From Pantoea sp. 18069 (GTDB lineage Bacteria; Pseudomonadota; Gammaproteobacteria; Burkholderiales; Burkholderiaceae_C), in assembly GCF_902706035.1 (NCBI RefSeq), contig NZ_CACSJA010000019.1, positions 40,203-104,202 on the forward strand: a stretch of 64,000 nt of DNA. The letters are read 5' to 3'. Shown here piece after piece: positions 35,358 to 44,348 of this stretch. Made by a program: the position numbers and the translations under genes. The first letter of the stretch is position 1, and each line of letters starts with the position of its first letter. The notes under the pieces were generated by a model. The model saw only the letters and a program-made list of their open reading frames with translations. It did no database searches and was not told the origin of the DNA.

Positions 35358-38006
35358 ATGGCATTCGAACGTACTCCCCGCACGCGCCCTGCGCGTGCGC
35401 TTGATTTTTTTGACCGCCGCCTGCCGAACTGCGCAGCGCCGCTGCAATTGAGCGCCGCGGCGCTGGCGACCCGGGGTCTGTGCCTGGGACTGGCACTTGC
35501 CGCGGCCGGCGCTGCCATGGCGCAGCAGGCACCTGCGACGCAAGATCCCGCAAGCGCTGCGCGCACGATTGCGCAGGAAATTCCGCCCGGCCCCCTCAGC
35601 GCCGCGCTGCTGCGTTTCGCGGCAGCCGCAGGCATCACCTTGTCGTTCGACCCCGCCCTCACGGACGGCCACACCACCGCGGGCCTGCGAGGCAGCCACA
35701 CCTTGAGCAGCGGGTTCAGCCAGTTGCTGGCGGGCAGCGGCCTGCAAGCCGTACCCCGCGAAGGCGGCGGCTACACGCTGCGCAAGGCAGCCCAGGCACC
35801 GGCCAACACGGCAGCCGCCGAGACCGCCGGCAACTACACGCTGCGCGAAGTGCGTGTCACCGGAAAGCGCGACGGAGAAACAGAAGGCACCGACTCGTAC
35901 ACCACCGAGGCCATCACCATCGGCAAGACGGCGCAGGCCCTGCGCGAACTGCCCCAGTCGGTGTCGGTCGTCACGCGCCAGCGCCTGGACGACCAGAAAC
36001 TCACCAGCCTGGACGAGGCCGCCGCGCAGGCGGTGGGCATCACCGTCCAGGACACCAACAGCCGGCTGTCGGCCATCTATTCGCGCGGCTTCGAGATCGA
36101 CAGCGTGCAGCTCGATGGCGGGGCACCGATGTTCGTGGGCCTGGGCTTTTACAGCGGCATCGTGTTCGACCTGGCCGAGTACGACCGAGTGGAACTGATG
36201 CGCGGTGCGGCCGGGCTGGTCAACGGCACCGGCAACCCCGGCGGCGCCGTCAACCTGGTGCGCAAGATGCCCACCTCCACGCCCCAGCTCAATGTGCAGC
36301 TGTCGGCCGGCCGATGGAACAACTACCGCACGGAGCTGGACGCCTCCGGCCCGCTGGCCTTTGACGGAAAGTTGCGCGGCCGGGTGGTTGCCGCCTACGT
36401 GGACCGCAACTACTTCACCGACCGCCGCGCCACACAAAAGCCGCTGCTCTATGGCGTGCTCGAAGCCGATCTGGGCCCGCATGCGGTGTTGGCCGTCGGT
36501 GCCCGGGAAGAGCAGACCAAGGAACGCGGCTCCAACACCTCGGTGCCGCGCTACAGCAATGGCGCCGACCTGGGCTTGCCGCGCAATACCGGCCTGACCA
36601 CCGACTGGGCGCATTTCGACAGCACCTCCAGGGAAGTCTTCGGCAAACTCACCTGGCGGCTGGCCGACCGCTGGACACTGCGGGCCAACGCCACCCACGC
36701 CCGGCAAAATTCCACGGGAATCGGCGCACTGGGATTCGGTGCGGTGGACCCGACCACCTTGCAAGGCCACACGTGGATAGGCACGCCCTCGACCAGCTCG
36801 AACCAGCAAACCATGCTGGACGTGAACATCAGCGGCGCCTTCGACCTGTTCGGACGCACCCACGAGGCCTTGTTCGGCGCAGACACCCAGGACATGACCA
36901 GCCAGTGGCTGGGCTCGGTCTATTCGGTCAATCCGCCGGGGCTGCCCATCGACATCTTCTCCCCCAATCCCGGCTTGTGGGAGCGTCCGGACATGCCCAA
37001 CTGGGTGCGCGACTACAACCCCAACAGGCAAAAGCAGGTCGGTGCCTACGGCACCTTGCGCATGGAAGTTGCCGACAACACCAAGCTGATCGTGGGCGCG
37101 CGCGTCAACCGCTTCAAGTACGACCAGGTCTACCGCGAACGCGTCGATGCCAACGACGACTTCGACTACTCCGCCCCCTGGAGCCTGGCCTCGGCCACCA
37201 GCTACAGCGAACCGACGAAAGTCACGCCGTTTGCCGGCCTGATCTACGACATCAACCATGAATGGTCGGCCTATGCGAGCTACGCCGAAATCTACAAGCC
37301 CCAGGCCAATCTGAAGGCCGGCCCGAAACCGGGAACGGGCCTGGCCCCCATGCGCGGCTCCAACGCGGAACTGGGGCTCAAGGGCGAACTGCTCAACGGC
37401 AAGCTCAACACCGCCCTTGCGCTTTACCGCATCGTGCAGGAAGGCAAGGCAATTCGCGACCCACGCTACGAATTCCAGACCATTCTCTACGCGGGCAGCT
37501 GCTGCTACCTGGGGTCAGGCAAGGTCATCAGCCAAGGTCTGGACGTGGAGGTCAATGGCGAAATCGCACGCGGCGTGAATGTCTATGCGGGCTACACCTA
37601 CAACAACAACCAGGACAAGACCGTCAACGCCGCGTTCAGCACCATCACGCCCAGGCATTCGGTCAAACTCTGGAGCACCTGGCAACTGCCGGATGCAGCT
37701 TCGCAGTGGAAGATAGGCGGCGGCGCCACCATTCAGAGCACGCAGTACGTCAAGGGCACGGCGGCCAGCCTGAACACGCAGACCGGTCTCTACAACGGCC
37801 CCGCCATTCCCTTCAACTACAGCCAGTCCGGCTATGCGGTCTGGAATGCCATGGTCGAGTACCGCATCGATCCGAAGTGGACCATGACGCTGAACGTCAA
37901 CAATCTGTTTGACAAGACGTACTACCGCACCGTGGGCAGCTCCGCATCGGGCAATTACTACGGCGAGCCGCGCAACGTGATGGTGACGCTGCGCGGCAAG
38001 TTCTGA
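35358..38006 (+). CDS. TonB-dependent siderophore receptor with signalling domain
   Basis: An 882-residue outer-membrane transducer. The signal peptide ends near AAMA|QQ (about 54). An N-terminal STN signalling domain covers about 76-142 (PLSAALLRFAAAAGITLSFD). The plug starts near TLREVRVTGKRDG and includes RELPQSVSVVTRQ and MRGAAGLVNGTGNPGGAVN. A 22-strand-type barrel ends in the classical C-terminal Phe (VTLRGKF). AGAGGAAAT precedes the ATG. With the sigma and FecR genes it forms a cell-surface signalling iron-siderophore uptake system, FecA/FpvA-like. The siderophore is unknown and no biosynthesis genes are present. Confidence 0.93.
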   Translation: MAFERTPRTRPARALDFFDRRLPNCAAPLQLSAAALATRGLCLGLALAAAGAAMAQQAPATQDPASAARTIAQEIPPGPLSAALLRFAAAAGITLSFDPALTDGHTTAGLRGSHTLSSGFSQLLAGSGLQAVPREGGGYTLRKAAQAPANTAAAETAGNYTLREVRVTGKRDGETEGTDSYTTEAITIGKTAQALRELPQSVSVVTRQRLDDQKLTSLDEAAAQAVGITVQDTNSRLSAIYSRGFEIDSVQLDGGAPMFVGLGFYSGIVFDLAEYDRVELMRGAAGLVNGTGNPGGAVNLVRKMPTSTPQLNVQLSAGRWNNYRTELDASGPLAFDGKLRGRVVAAYVDRNYFTDRRATQKPLLYGVLEADLGPHAVLAVGAREEQTKERGSNTSVPRYSNGADLGLPRNTGLTTDWAHFDSTSREVFGKLTWRLADRWTLRANATHARQNSTGIGALGFGAVDPTTLQGHTWIGTPSTSSNQQTMLDVNISGAFDLFGRTHEALFGADTQDMTSQWLGSVYSVNPPGLPIDIFSPNPGLWERPDMPNWVRDYNPNRQKQVGAYGTLRMEVADNTKLIVGARVNRFKYDQVYRERVDANDDFDYSAPWSLASATSYSEPTKVTPFAGLIYDINHEWSAYASYAEIYKPQANLKAGPKPGTGLAPMRGSNAELGLKGELLNGKLNTALALYRIVQEGKAIRDPRYEFQTILYAGSCCYLGSGKVISQGLDVEVNGEIARGVNVYAGYTYNNNQDKTVNAAFSTITPRHSVKLWSTWQLPDAASQWKIGGGATIQSTQYVKGTAASLNTQTGLYNGPAIPFNYSQSGYAVWNAMVEYRIDPKWTMTLNVNNLFDKTYYRTVGSSASGNYYGEPRNVMVTLRGKF

Positions 38007-38027
38007 CAGGGCCGCGCCGGGGCCGCA

Positions 38028-39911
38028 TCAGGCCTCGACGCGCAGTTCTGCGCCTATGAGCCGCACCTGCTGCACAAGCGCCTGCCGGTGCGCGTGCGAA
38101 AGACAGCCATGCGGATCGCGCAGAACAAAGCCCTGCGCCTCGTCAAAACGCACTTGCGGCCAGACGCAAGCGGGCTGCGGCAGGCGCTGCATGACCGCCG
38201 CCAGCGCATTCTCCAGATAGCGCTGCCTGGCCATGGCGCGCAACTCGGGCTTGAAGACCTTGCCCACATTGGTGGTCGGCAGCACGCTCAGGATTTCAAC
38301 GTATCGGGGACGCGCGGGCGGTTCATCGACATTGCGCGCGGCGAACGCGCGCAACGATTCGACATCCGCCGTCTGCCCCTCCTTGAGCGTCACATAGGCC
38401 ACAGGCACTTCGCCCGCATGGGGGTCGGGCGCGCCCACCGCGGCGCAGGCCTTGACGGCCGGGTGTCTTTCCAGCGCCTGTTCTATCACCTGCGGATCCA
38501 CGTTGTGGCCGCTGCGAATGATCAGGTCTTTAGAGCGCCCCTGCAGCTTGAGCAGGCCATCGGCCGACAGCGAACCCAGATCGCCCGAGATCAGCCAGCC
38601 GTCCTGGGTGAAGTAGCTGTCTCGTTCTATCGCGCCCAGGTAGCCCGCAAACAGATTCGGCGACTGGAACAGCACCATGCCGACTTCGCCGGGCGCGGCA
38701 TCACCCGCCGTGAGATTGCCGCTGGCGCCCAGCTTGCCTATGCGGATGCGCGCATGCGGCGTCCTGAAACCCACATGGCCCACGCCCGCATGCACGCCTT
38801 GCGGCGTGATCGTCGAAATGCCGGTCATCTCGGTCATGCCCAGGCTTTCGTGCACATGCAGGCCCGTGTGCTGCTTGAAGCGGCGCGCGGTTTCCTCGCT
38901 CAGCGGCGCGGCGCCGGTGCGGAAATAGCGTATCGAGGAGATGTCGGCGCCCGCCAGATCGATGTCCGAGAGCATGGACAGCACCGTGGGCACGGCGGAC
39001 ATGACCGTGGGCCGGTGGCGCTCGACCAGCCGCCAGAAATTGGCGATCACGCCCTTGTTGCGAAACAGCTCCGTGGTCGGAATGATGACTTCCGCGCCCG
39101 CGGAAAAGCAGGCCAGCGAACCCGGCAGCACGCCGGCCACATGGAACAGCGGATAGCCGTTGATGGTGCGGTCGCCCGAAGTCAGCCCCTGCATCTGCAC
39201 GCTGGCCCAGGCGGTATAGACCTGGGCGCCATGCGTCTGCGCCGCGAGCTTGGGCGAACCGGTGGTGCCGCCGGTATGGAAATAGGCGGCGACATCGCCC
39301 GGCTGGATCACGCGGCCCGAGACCAGCCGGTCCACGGGCTCGCGCGCAATCCGCTCGGCAAAGCCCAGAACGCGTGCGCCTATGCCCGCCGTATCCGGCG
39401 CGACACCTGCATGGCTCACATACAGCACATGCTCTATGCCGCAGGCCAGCTGCGCCACCTTGCGCCAGATGCCCGCATCGTCGGCGTCGGCCCAGGCAAT
39501 CAGCACCTTGGCACGCGTGGCGTTGAGCAGCGACGAAATTTTCTCTGCCGTGAGCAAAGGGTTGATGGGCTGCACGATGGCCGCGGCCTCGCCGCCCCAC
39601 AGCGCGAAATGGTACTCGGCACAGCCCGGCAGCATGATGGCCACGGTGTCCTGGCTGCCCAGGCCCAGGCGATGCAGCGCATTGGCGGTCTGGTTGATCT
39701 TGCCCAGCAACTGCGCGTAGGTATAGCGCTCGGTGTCGGCATAGCCATCGGCGGTCTTGAGAAAAGTCAGCGCCGCGCCTGCGCCATGGCCGCGGGCCGA
39801 AGCCTCGAACAGCGCATGGGTGGACTGAGGCGCGATCAATGCAGCCAGCGGCGTCTGCTCTATGGCTTCGATATCCGCGAGACTGCGTATGGGACCTAGG
39901 GGTTGAAACAT
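38028..39911 (-). CDS. Acyl-CoA synthetase (AMP-binding family)
   Basis: A 627-residue ANL ligase. The P-loop is HTGGTTGSPKLAAQTH (GG in place of SG). LGMTEMTG, SGDLGSLSADG, GRSKDLIIRSGHNVDPQ and the catalytic Lys in TTNVGKVFKPELR follow. It is about 70 residues longer than the other two ligases of the window, mostly at the N-terminus (SLADIEAIEQTPLAALIAPQ) and C-terminus. The start MFQPLGPIRS has a weak ribosome-binding site. Its stop is only 21 bp from the convergent receptor gene. It forms an operon with the next two upstream genes and likely activates a fatty or aromatic acid. Confidence 0.85.
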   Translation of the reverse strand: MFQPLGPIRSLADIEAIEQTPLAALIAPQSTHALFEASARGHGAGAALTFLKTADGYADTERYTYAQLLGKINQTANALHRLGLGSQDTVAIMLPGCAEYHFALWGGEAAAIVQPINPLLTAEKISSLLNATRAKVLIAWADADDAGIWRKVAQLACGIEHVLYVSHAGVAPDTAGIGARVLGFAERIAREPVDRLVSGRVIQPGDVAAYFHTGGTTGSPKLAAQTHGAQVYTAWASVQMQGLTSGDRTINGYPLFHVAGVLPGSLACFSAGAEVIIPTTELFRNKGVIANFWRLVERHRPTVMSAVPTVLSMLSDIDLAGADISSIRYFRTGAAPLSEETARRFKQHTGLHVHESLGMTEMTGISTITPQGVHAGVGHVGFRTPHARIRIGKLGASGNLTAGDAAPGEVGMVLFQSPNLFAGYLGAIERDSYFTQDGWLISGDLGSLSADGLLKLQGRSKDLIIRSGHNVDPQVIEQALERHPAVKACAAVGAPDPHAGEVPVAYVTLKEGQTADVESLRAFAARNVDEPPARPRYVEILSVLPTTNVGKVFKPELRAMARQRYLENALAAVMQRLPQPACVWPQVRFDEAQGFVLRDPHGCLSHAHRQALVQQVRLIGAELRVEA

Positions 39912-39922
39912 GGACAGAGACT

Positions 39923-40897
39923 TCAGGAAAGGAACAGCCCGCAGCCGCGCGCAAAGGCCGCGCGGCAATCGCGCAACATGCGGTCTATCAGTTCCTCGCA
40001 GGTGGGAACGTCATCGATCAGGCCCACGCACTGGCCCGCGGCGATCACGGCGTCGTCGATGTCGCCCGACTGCAGCGCCGCCTTGCCGCGCTGTCCGGTG
40101 ACGAGGTGGCGCAAGTCTTCGAACGGGCTGCCGCCAGGGCGGCGCTCTAGCGCCACCACCTCCTGCGTCACGGTGCTTCTGAGCGCGCGCGAGGTGTTGT
40201 TCAGGCTGCGCAGCACCAGTTGGGTATCGGTTTCCCTGGCGTTGACCAGCGCCTGCTTGAGCGCATCGTGCACGGGCGATTCGACCGTGGCCAGGAACCG
40301 CGTGCCCATGTTCACGCCTTCGGCGCCCAGCGCCAGCGCAGCCGCCATGCCCGCGCCCGTGGCGATGCCGCCCGAGGCAACGACGGGAATGTCGAGCACC
40401 TTCACGGCGGCGGGAATCAGCACCAGGCCAGGAACATCGTCCTCGCCCGGATGGCCCGCGCACTCGAAGCCGTCGATAGACACCGCATCGACGCCGATCT
40501 TCTGCGCCGAAAGCGCATGCCGCACCGAAGTGCACTTGTGGATCACCTTGACGCCGGCCTGGTGCAGCCGGCCAATGTATTGCCTGGGGTTGTTGCCCGC
40601 GGTCTCCACGATGCGTATGCCGCTTTCGAGGATGACGTCGATGAATGCGTCATACGGCGGCTTGTTCTGTGCTGGCAGGAAAGTCAGATTCACCGCGAAA
40701 GGCGCGCGCGTGAGCGCCTGGGTGGTGAGAATTTCCTGGCGCAGGTCTTCGGGCGTGGGCTGGGTCAGCGCCGTGAGCACGCCCAGGCCGCCGGCGTTCG
40801 ATACCGCGGCCACCAGCGGGCTGCGCGCCACCCACTGCATGCCGCCCTGAATGATGGGATAGCGGATGCCGAGCAGCTCTGTGATACGTGTCTTCAT
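39923..40897 (-). CDS. Nitronate monooxygenase/2-nitropropane dioxygenase family protein
   Basis: A 324-residue FMN TIM-barrel protein starting MKTRITELLGIRYPIIQGGM. It has FECAGHPGEDD and the phosphate-binding loops ASGGIATGAGMAAALALGAE and GVNMGTRFLAT. The family includes nitronate monooxygenases and also enoyl-ACP reductase-like FabK relatives, so denitrification is not certain. It lies 11 bp upstream of the acyl-CoA synthetase start and 86 bp after the Bug gene. Confidence 0.85.
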   Translation of the reverse strand: MKTRITELLGIRYPIIQGGMQWVARSPLVAAVSNAGGLGVLTALTQPTPEDLRQEILTTQALTRAPFAVNLTFLPAQNKPPYDAFIDVILESGIRIVETAGNNPRQYIGRLHQAGVKVIHKCTSVRHALSAQKIGVDAVSIDGFECAGHPGEDDVPGLVLIPAAVKVLDIPVVASGGIATGAGMAAALALGAEGVNMGTRFLATVESPVHDALKQALVNARETDTQLVLRSLNNTSRALRSTVTQEVVALERRPGGSPFEDLRHLVTGQRGKAALQSGDIDDAVIAAGQCVGLIDDVPTCEELIDRMLRDCRAAFARGCGLFLS

Positions 40898-40983
40898 GGT
40901 GCGGGGGTGTTGTTCGCCATGCGCGGGCGCGGCTGTCCCGCGCCCGCGCATGCGGGCTGATTTTTGTCGGAAGGTGAAACGGT

Positions 40984-41979
40984 TTACTCGGGAGTCAGCT
41001 GGTTGTCCCTGACCACCTTGCCCCAGCCCGTGAAGTCGGACTGCAGCAGCGCCTGCGTCTTCGCCGCAGGGAGGTAGGCGGCAAGCACGCCGATCTGCTC
41101 GAAGCGCTGGTTGATCTCGTCGCTGGCCAGGATCTGCCGGGATTCTTCGCTCACGCGGTCGATGATGGCCTGCGGCGTGCTTTTCGGCGCCACCAGGCCG
41201 CCCCACGACGATGCCTCGTTGCCGCCAAAGCCCTGCTCGGCCATGGTGGGCACATCGGGCAGCGACTTCACGCGCTGGGGCGTGCCCACGGCCACGGCCT
41301 TGAGCCGCCCGCCCTTGATCTGCGGCAGGGCCGTGACCATGTCGGCATAGATCACCGGCACCACGCCACCCAGTGTGTCATTCATCGCGGGTGCGCTGCC
41401 CTTGTAGGCCACATGCTGCATATTGGTGAAGCCCTTGGACTTCATCAGCTCCATGCTCAGGTGGCCCGAGCTGCCCGCGCCCGAGCTGGTGTACATCAGC
41501 GCCTGCGCACTGGCCTTGGATTGGGCGAACAGCGACTTCAGATCGGTCACGTCGGGCAGCGAGTTCCTGTTGACCGCGATCACGTTGGGCAGGTCGTAGA
41601 TCTTGGTGACCGGCGCAAAACTGGTCGCGGGATTGAACGTCGCCGTCTTGAAGAAATGCGGCGCGAGGATGGTGGGCGTGACCATCATCATGAACGTGTA
41701 GCCATCGGCCGGCGCGCTCACGAACTGGCCCGCCGCGACCGCGCCCGAGGCGCCGGGCTTGTTGTCCACCACGATGGCTTGGCCCAGCCGCTTGCCCAGC
41801 GCCTCGGCATAGACACGCGCCGCGGAGTCGGTCGGGCCACCCGCGGGGAACGGCACCACCAGCTTGATGGGCCTGTCGGGCCAGCCCGCGGCCGACGCCT
41901 GCAGGCTGGGAAAAGCCATGAGCAGGCCCACGGCGACAAGCGCAGGGGTGCGTAAGAATTTTGAACGTGTGATGGCCAT
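40984..41979 (-). CDS. Bug-family (TTT) periplasmic binding protein
   Basis: A 331-residue receptor. AAGGAG precedes the ATG, the signal peptide ends near ASA|AG (about 30), and the mature start is WPDRPIKLVVPFPAGGPTDS. The conserved VVDNKPGASGAVAAGQFVSA, HVAYKGSAPAMNDTLGG and PTMAEQGFGG are present. It closely resembles the Bug protein at 46649-47653, sharing the VTKIYDLP/VATVYDLP and SSG-G-GHLSME segments. It is divergent from the LysR gene at 42119. Confidence 0.9.
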   Translation of the reverse strand: MAITRSKFLRTPALVAVGLLMAFPSLQASAAGWPDRPIKLVVPFPAGGPTDSAARVYAEALGKRLGQAIVVDNKPGASGAVAAGQFVSAPADGYTFMMMVTPTILAPHFFKTATFNPATSFAPVTKIYDLPNVIAVNRNSLPDVTDLKSLFAQSKASAQALMYTSSGAGSSGHLSMELMKSKGFTNMQHVAYKGSAPAMNDTLGGVVPVIYADMVTALPQIKGGRLKAVAVGTPQRVKSLPDVPTMAEQGFGGNEASSWGGLVAPKSTPQAIIDRVSEESRQILASDEINQRFEQIGVLAAYLPAAKTQALLQSDFTGWGKVVRDNQLTPE

Positions 41980-42049
41980 TTTGTCTCCTTGCTTGTGCAT
42001 TTTTCGTATCCCATTGACTGGGCTTTGGTTCATTGTTGCAAACAAGAGG

Positions 42050-42099
42050 GTCGTTGACAACGACGGCATCCATGTACATCATGGTCAAGAATATTTGAC
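42050..42099. promoter_or_regulatory. Two inverted repeats in the Bug/LysR divergent promoter
   Basis: GTCGTTG-A-CAACGAC (42050-42064) is a perfect 15-bp palindrome. GTCAA-GAATAT-TTGAC (42084-42099) is a second inverted repeat 20 bp before the LysR start. Both lie in the 139-bp gap between the divergent genes and are candidate LysR binding or autoregulation sites. Confidence 0.5.
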
Positions 42100-42118
42100 A
42101 TGAAAGAACCCCGCCCCG

Positions 42119-43039
42119 ATGGACCTGCAGGCATTGACCATCTTTGTGGAAATCGTCGACGGCGGAAACCTGAGCCAGGCGGCGCGCGCGTTGAACATGT
42201 CGCGCGCCAATGTCAGCTACCACGTCGCCCAGCTGGAGAAATCCCTGGACGCCGAGCTGCTGCGCCGCACGCCGCAGGGCATAGAGCTGACCAGCATGGG
42301 CCAGCAGGTCTACGCGCATGCGCGCAACATCGTGCACGAGTCTGCGCTGATGCGCGAGGCCGTGAGCGCGAGCGCCAACGAAGAGCAACTGACAGGAAAA
42401 ATCGGCCTGAGCGCGCCCACCGGTTTCGGGCAACTGGTCATGGGGCCCTGGCTCATAGAGTTCAAGAAGAAGTACCCCGGCATCATTCTGGAAGTGCGGC
42501 TGGAGAACTTCATCGACAACCTGGTCAAGGACGGCGTGGACGTCGCCATCCGCGTCACCCAGGAGCCGCCGCCCATGGTCGTGGCGCGGGATCTGGGGCC
42601 TGTGCACTATGCCTTGTGCGCATCCGCCGAATGGGCTGCCCAGCACCGTGTGCCGCAAACGCTGACCGAGCTCAGGCGCACGCCCATCATTACCTCGGGC
42701 GGGGTCAGCGGCCGGGTGCGCATGACAGCCACTCAGAATGACCAAGAGGAAGAAATCGAATTCGTTCCCACGCTGATGTCACGCAGCTACCCCTTTGTGC
42801 TCGATTGCATTCTGAACGGCCTGGGCGTGGGCCTGTTGCCCGACTACATGACACGGCCGCGCATCCAGGCCGGCGAGCTGGTGGCCGTGCTTGCCCAATA
42901 CCAGTTCAGCATCAACCGCAACCACATGTACCTGATGTACATGCCCAACCGCTACCAGTCGCGCGCCACCATCACCTTTATCGATTTCCTCACGGACAAG
43001 ATGGGGCTGCTGCGGATGGTGAGGAAATCTGATGGTTAA
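42119..43039 (+). CDS. LysR-family regulator
   Basis: A 306-residue LysR protein (MDLQALTIFVEIVDGGNLSQ) with helix-turn-helix at about 17-36 and effector domain after about 90. It shares segments with the LysR protein at 44349-45254: GPVHYALCA/GPVHYVVCA, LNGLGVGLLPDYM/LKGLGVGVVPDYM, LMYMPNRYQ/LLYMPTRYQ. It is divergent from the Bug/NPD/ligase operon and probably controls it. Confidence 0.88.
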   Translation: MDLQALTIFVEIVDGGNLSQAARALNMSRANVSYHVAQLEKSLDAELLRRTPQGIELTSMGQQVYAHARNIVHESALMREAVSASANEEQLTGKIGLSAPTGFGQLVMGPWLIEFKKKYPGIILEVRLENFIDNLVKDGVDVAIRVTQEPPPMVVARDLGPVHYALCASAEWAAQHRVPQTLTELRRTPIITSGGVSGRVRMTATQNDQEEEIEFVPTLMSRSYPFVLDCILNGLGVGLLPDYMTRPRIQAGELVAVLAQYQFSINRNHMYLMYMPNRYQSRATITFIDFLTDKMGLLRMVRKSDG

Positions 43040-43154
43040 TTGGCCGTGGCTGTTTACCAACGCTCTCAAGAAACAGATTTTTATCAAGTAAATCAATGGC
43101 CTGGAAAGCACTCGATTTGAGAAAACAGCGGCGATGAATGGTCTTCTCTCAGAA

Positions 43155-43275
43155 TACCGACCCTTCGACAAGCTTGTATGGTTTGGTCTCCATCAACCAA
43201 ACTTCAAGAAAGGGCGAGTGTGGAAAACCGTTCGTGGTGAGCCTCGCTCGGCGCGCCCGTCGCACCATGAGCGAC
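43155..43275. repeat. Degenerate copy of a dispersed TTCGACAAGCT-type repeat
   Basis: CCCTTCGACAAGCT (43161-43174) and AAACCGTTCGTGGTGAGCC (43225-43243), then GTCGCACCATGAGCG (43259-43273), are the building blocks of a widely dispersed proteobacterial intergenic repeat, often mistranslated as FDKLRTNG and FVVSLSNHE peptides. Here the parts are split and altered, as in a decayed copy. The stretch 43040-43354 has no convincing gene; a 62-codon open frame across it is an artefact of this repeat. Confidence 0.4.
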
Positions 43276-43328
43276 CTGCCTTCAATGAAGCAGCAACTCT
43301 ATTTCTAGCTGTTTTTTTATAATGCATG

Positions 43329-43345
43329 GCGAGACTTCGTCTCGC
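43329..43345. terminator. Perfect hairpin at the end of the orphan membrane-protein gene
   Basis: GCGAGAC (43329-43335) pairs with GTCTCGC (43339-43345) around a TTC loop, 9 bp beyond the stop of the minus-strand gene. The transcript then reads CATGCATTATAAAAAAAC, so a T-run is absent. It may be a transcript-stabilising hairpin or a rho-independent signal for the other strand with a weak tail. Confidence 0.35.
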
Positions 43346-43354
43346 TTACCTCGC

Positions 43355-44092
43355 TCAGTTGGAAGAGCCACTGCGGATGGCTTCCATCGAACGGGCAGAA
43401 ACCAACTCTATCTTGTCAAACGGAATGACCCGTGCTTTTTTCGATTGCTCATCGAGGATGGCGATGTATGACGGTGAACTGTCTAACAGGAAGCCAGTTG
43501 CGATGAGTTCACCATCTCTTTTAAGCTCAACACATGGCTTTTTTGAGGCCGCGCAGCCTTTCCGGTAGTGCTCCAACTCGCTTTCTGCTACCGCTTTGCC
43601 CGACGCGTCACCCAGCGCAGCCGGGAGCACCATGAACCCCGCCAAGAAAAACATCGCAGAAAGAATTATAAATAAAAATATAGTCGTGAGAAAAAAATTT
43701 CGAAGCAGTCGTTTAAACCATTCGGTTCGCCTCTGAAACCATGCTGACTCCTCCCATATAATACCCATGGGTGAACGGAAAAAAGACACGACAAAACTCA
43801 GGATTACAATCGCACCGCCGAACCAAAGCGATTCTTCCACCAACGCAAAGAAAAATCGCAAAAAATGCTCAAAAAGACCGTAGTAACCATTAATTACAAG
43901 CCAATCTGTCGGCTTGGGGAACAAATCAGCATCTAAACCCCAGTAGTTAAGATACTGCCTGTGCCGAATGTCTCCTATTAGGCGCAGGGTTACAGTGCTT
44001 AATGCAATCAGTGCAGTGAATAAGCTGAGTACTGTGGCTGCACTAAAATACGACTTGGGCGGAGAGGGGAGTAAATTTTCATTTTGTGACAT
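43355..44092 (-). CDS. Orphan membrane protein, unknown function
   Basis: A 245-residue protein with hydrophobic helices at about 17-40, 85-105 and 130-155 and a C-terminal soluble domain of about 80 residues. That domain contains a Cys pair (YRKGCAASKKPCVELKRDGE) and ends FDKIELVSARSMEAIRSGSS. Base composition is clearly richer in A and T than the neighbours, which points to recent transfer. I recognise no family. It stands alone between two convergent LysR genes. Confidence 0.7.
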   Translation of the reverse strand: MSQNENLLPSPPKSYFSAATVLSLFTALIALSTVTLRLIGDIRHRQYLNYWGLDADLFPKPTDWLVINGYYGLFEHFLRFFFALVEESLWFGGAIVILSFVVSFFRSPMGIIWEESAWFQRRTEWFKRLLRNFFLTTIFLFIILSAMFFLAGFMVLPAALGDASGKAVAESELEHYRKGCAASKKPCVELKRDGELIATGFLLDSSPSYIAILDEQSKKARVIPFDKIELVSARSMEAIRSGSSN

Positions 44093-44348
44093 ATCATTAC
44101 TTTAGCTGCAACGACGCCATGAATTCGGACGAGGGCTTTAATGCTCCATGCAGAACTCCATGATTGGCATGCGAAAAAAGGCCAAGTTCAAGCAGCGGGC
44201 AAAGCCAAGGCAGTCGGCGCGTTAGGCGCAAGACTGACTGTAAGGTCGTTAGCGGGCCGCTTACTGATGCACGGTGATGAACTGTGGACGCGATGGAGGC
44301 ACAAGTTCGCGCATACGCGCGACGACCTCTCCAGAGAAGTGTTAGGCG
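44093..44348. other. Non-coding part of the AT-rich insertion
   Basis: No gene is supported here; a short plus-strand frame runs into the LysR gene antisense and has no family character. GTTAGGCGC occurs twice (about 44220 and 44341), 120 bp apart, the second copy touching the LysR stop codon. GTTAGCGG-G-CCGCTTAC forms a near-palindrome between them. The GTTAGGC motif resembles an integron recombination core, but no full attC structure is seen. Confidence 0.35.

Noticed and set aside
43344..43372. tRNA-like D-arm (GCTCAGTTGGAAGAGC)
   Set aside because: Only the D-arm resembles a tRNA. No acceptor, anticodon or T-arm can be built around it, and the bases are the 3' end of the orphan membrane-protein gene.
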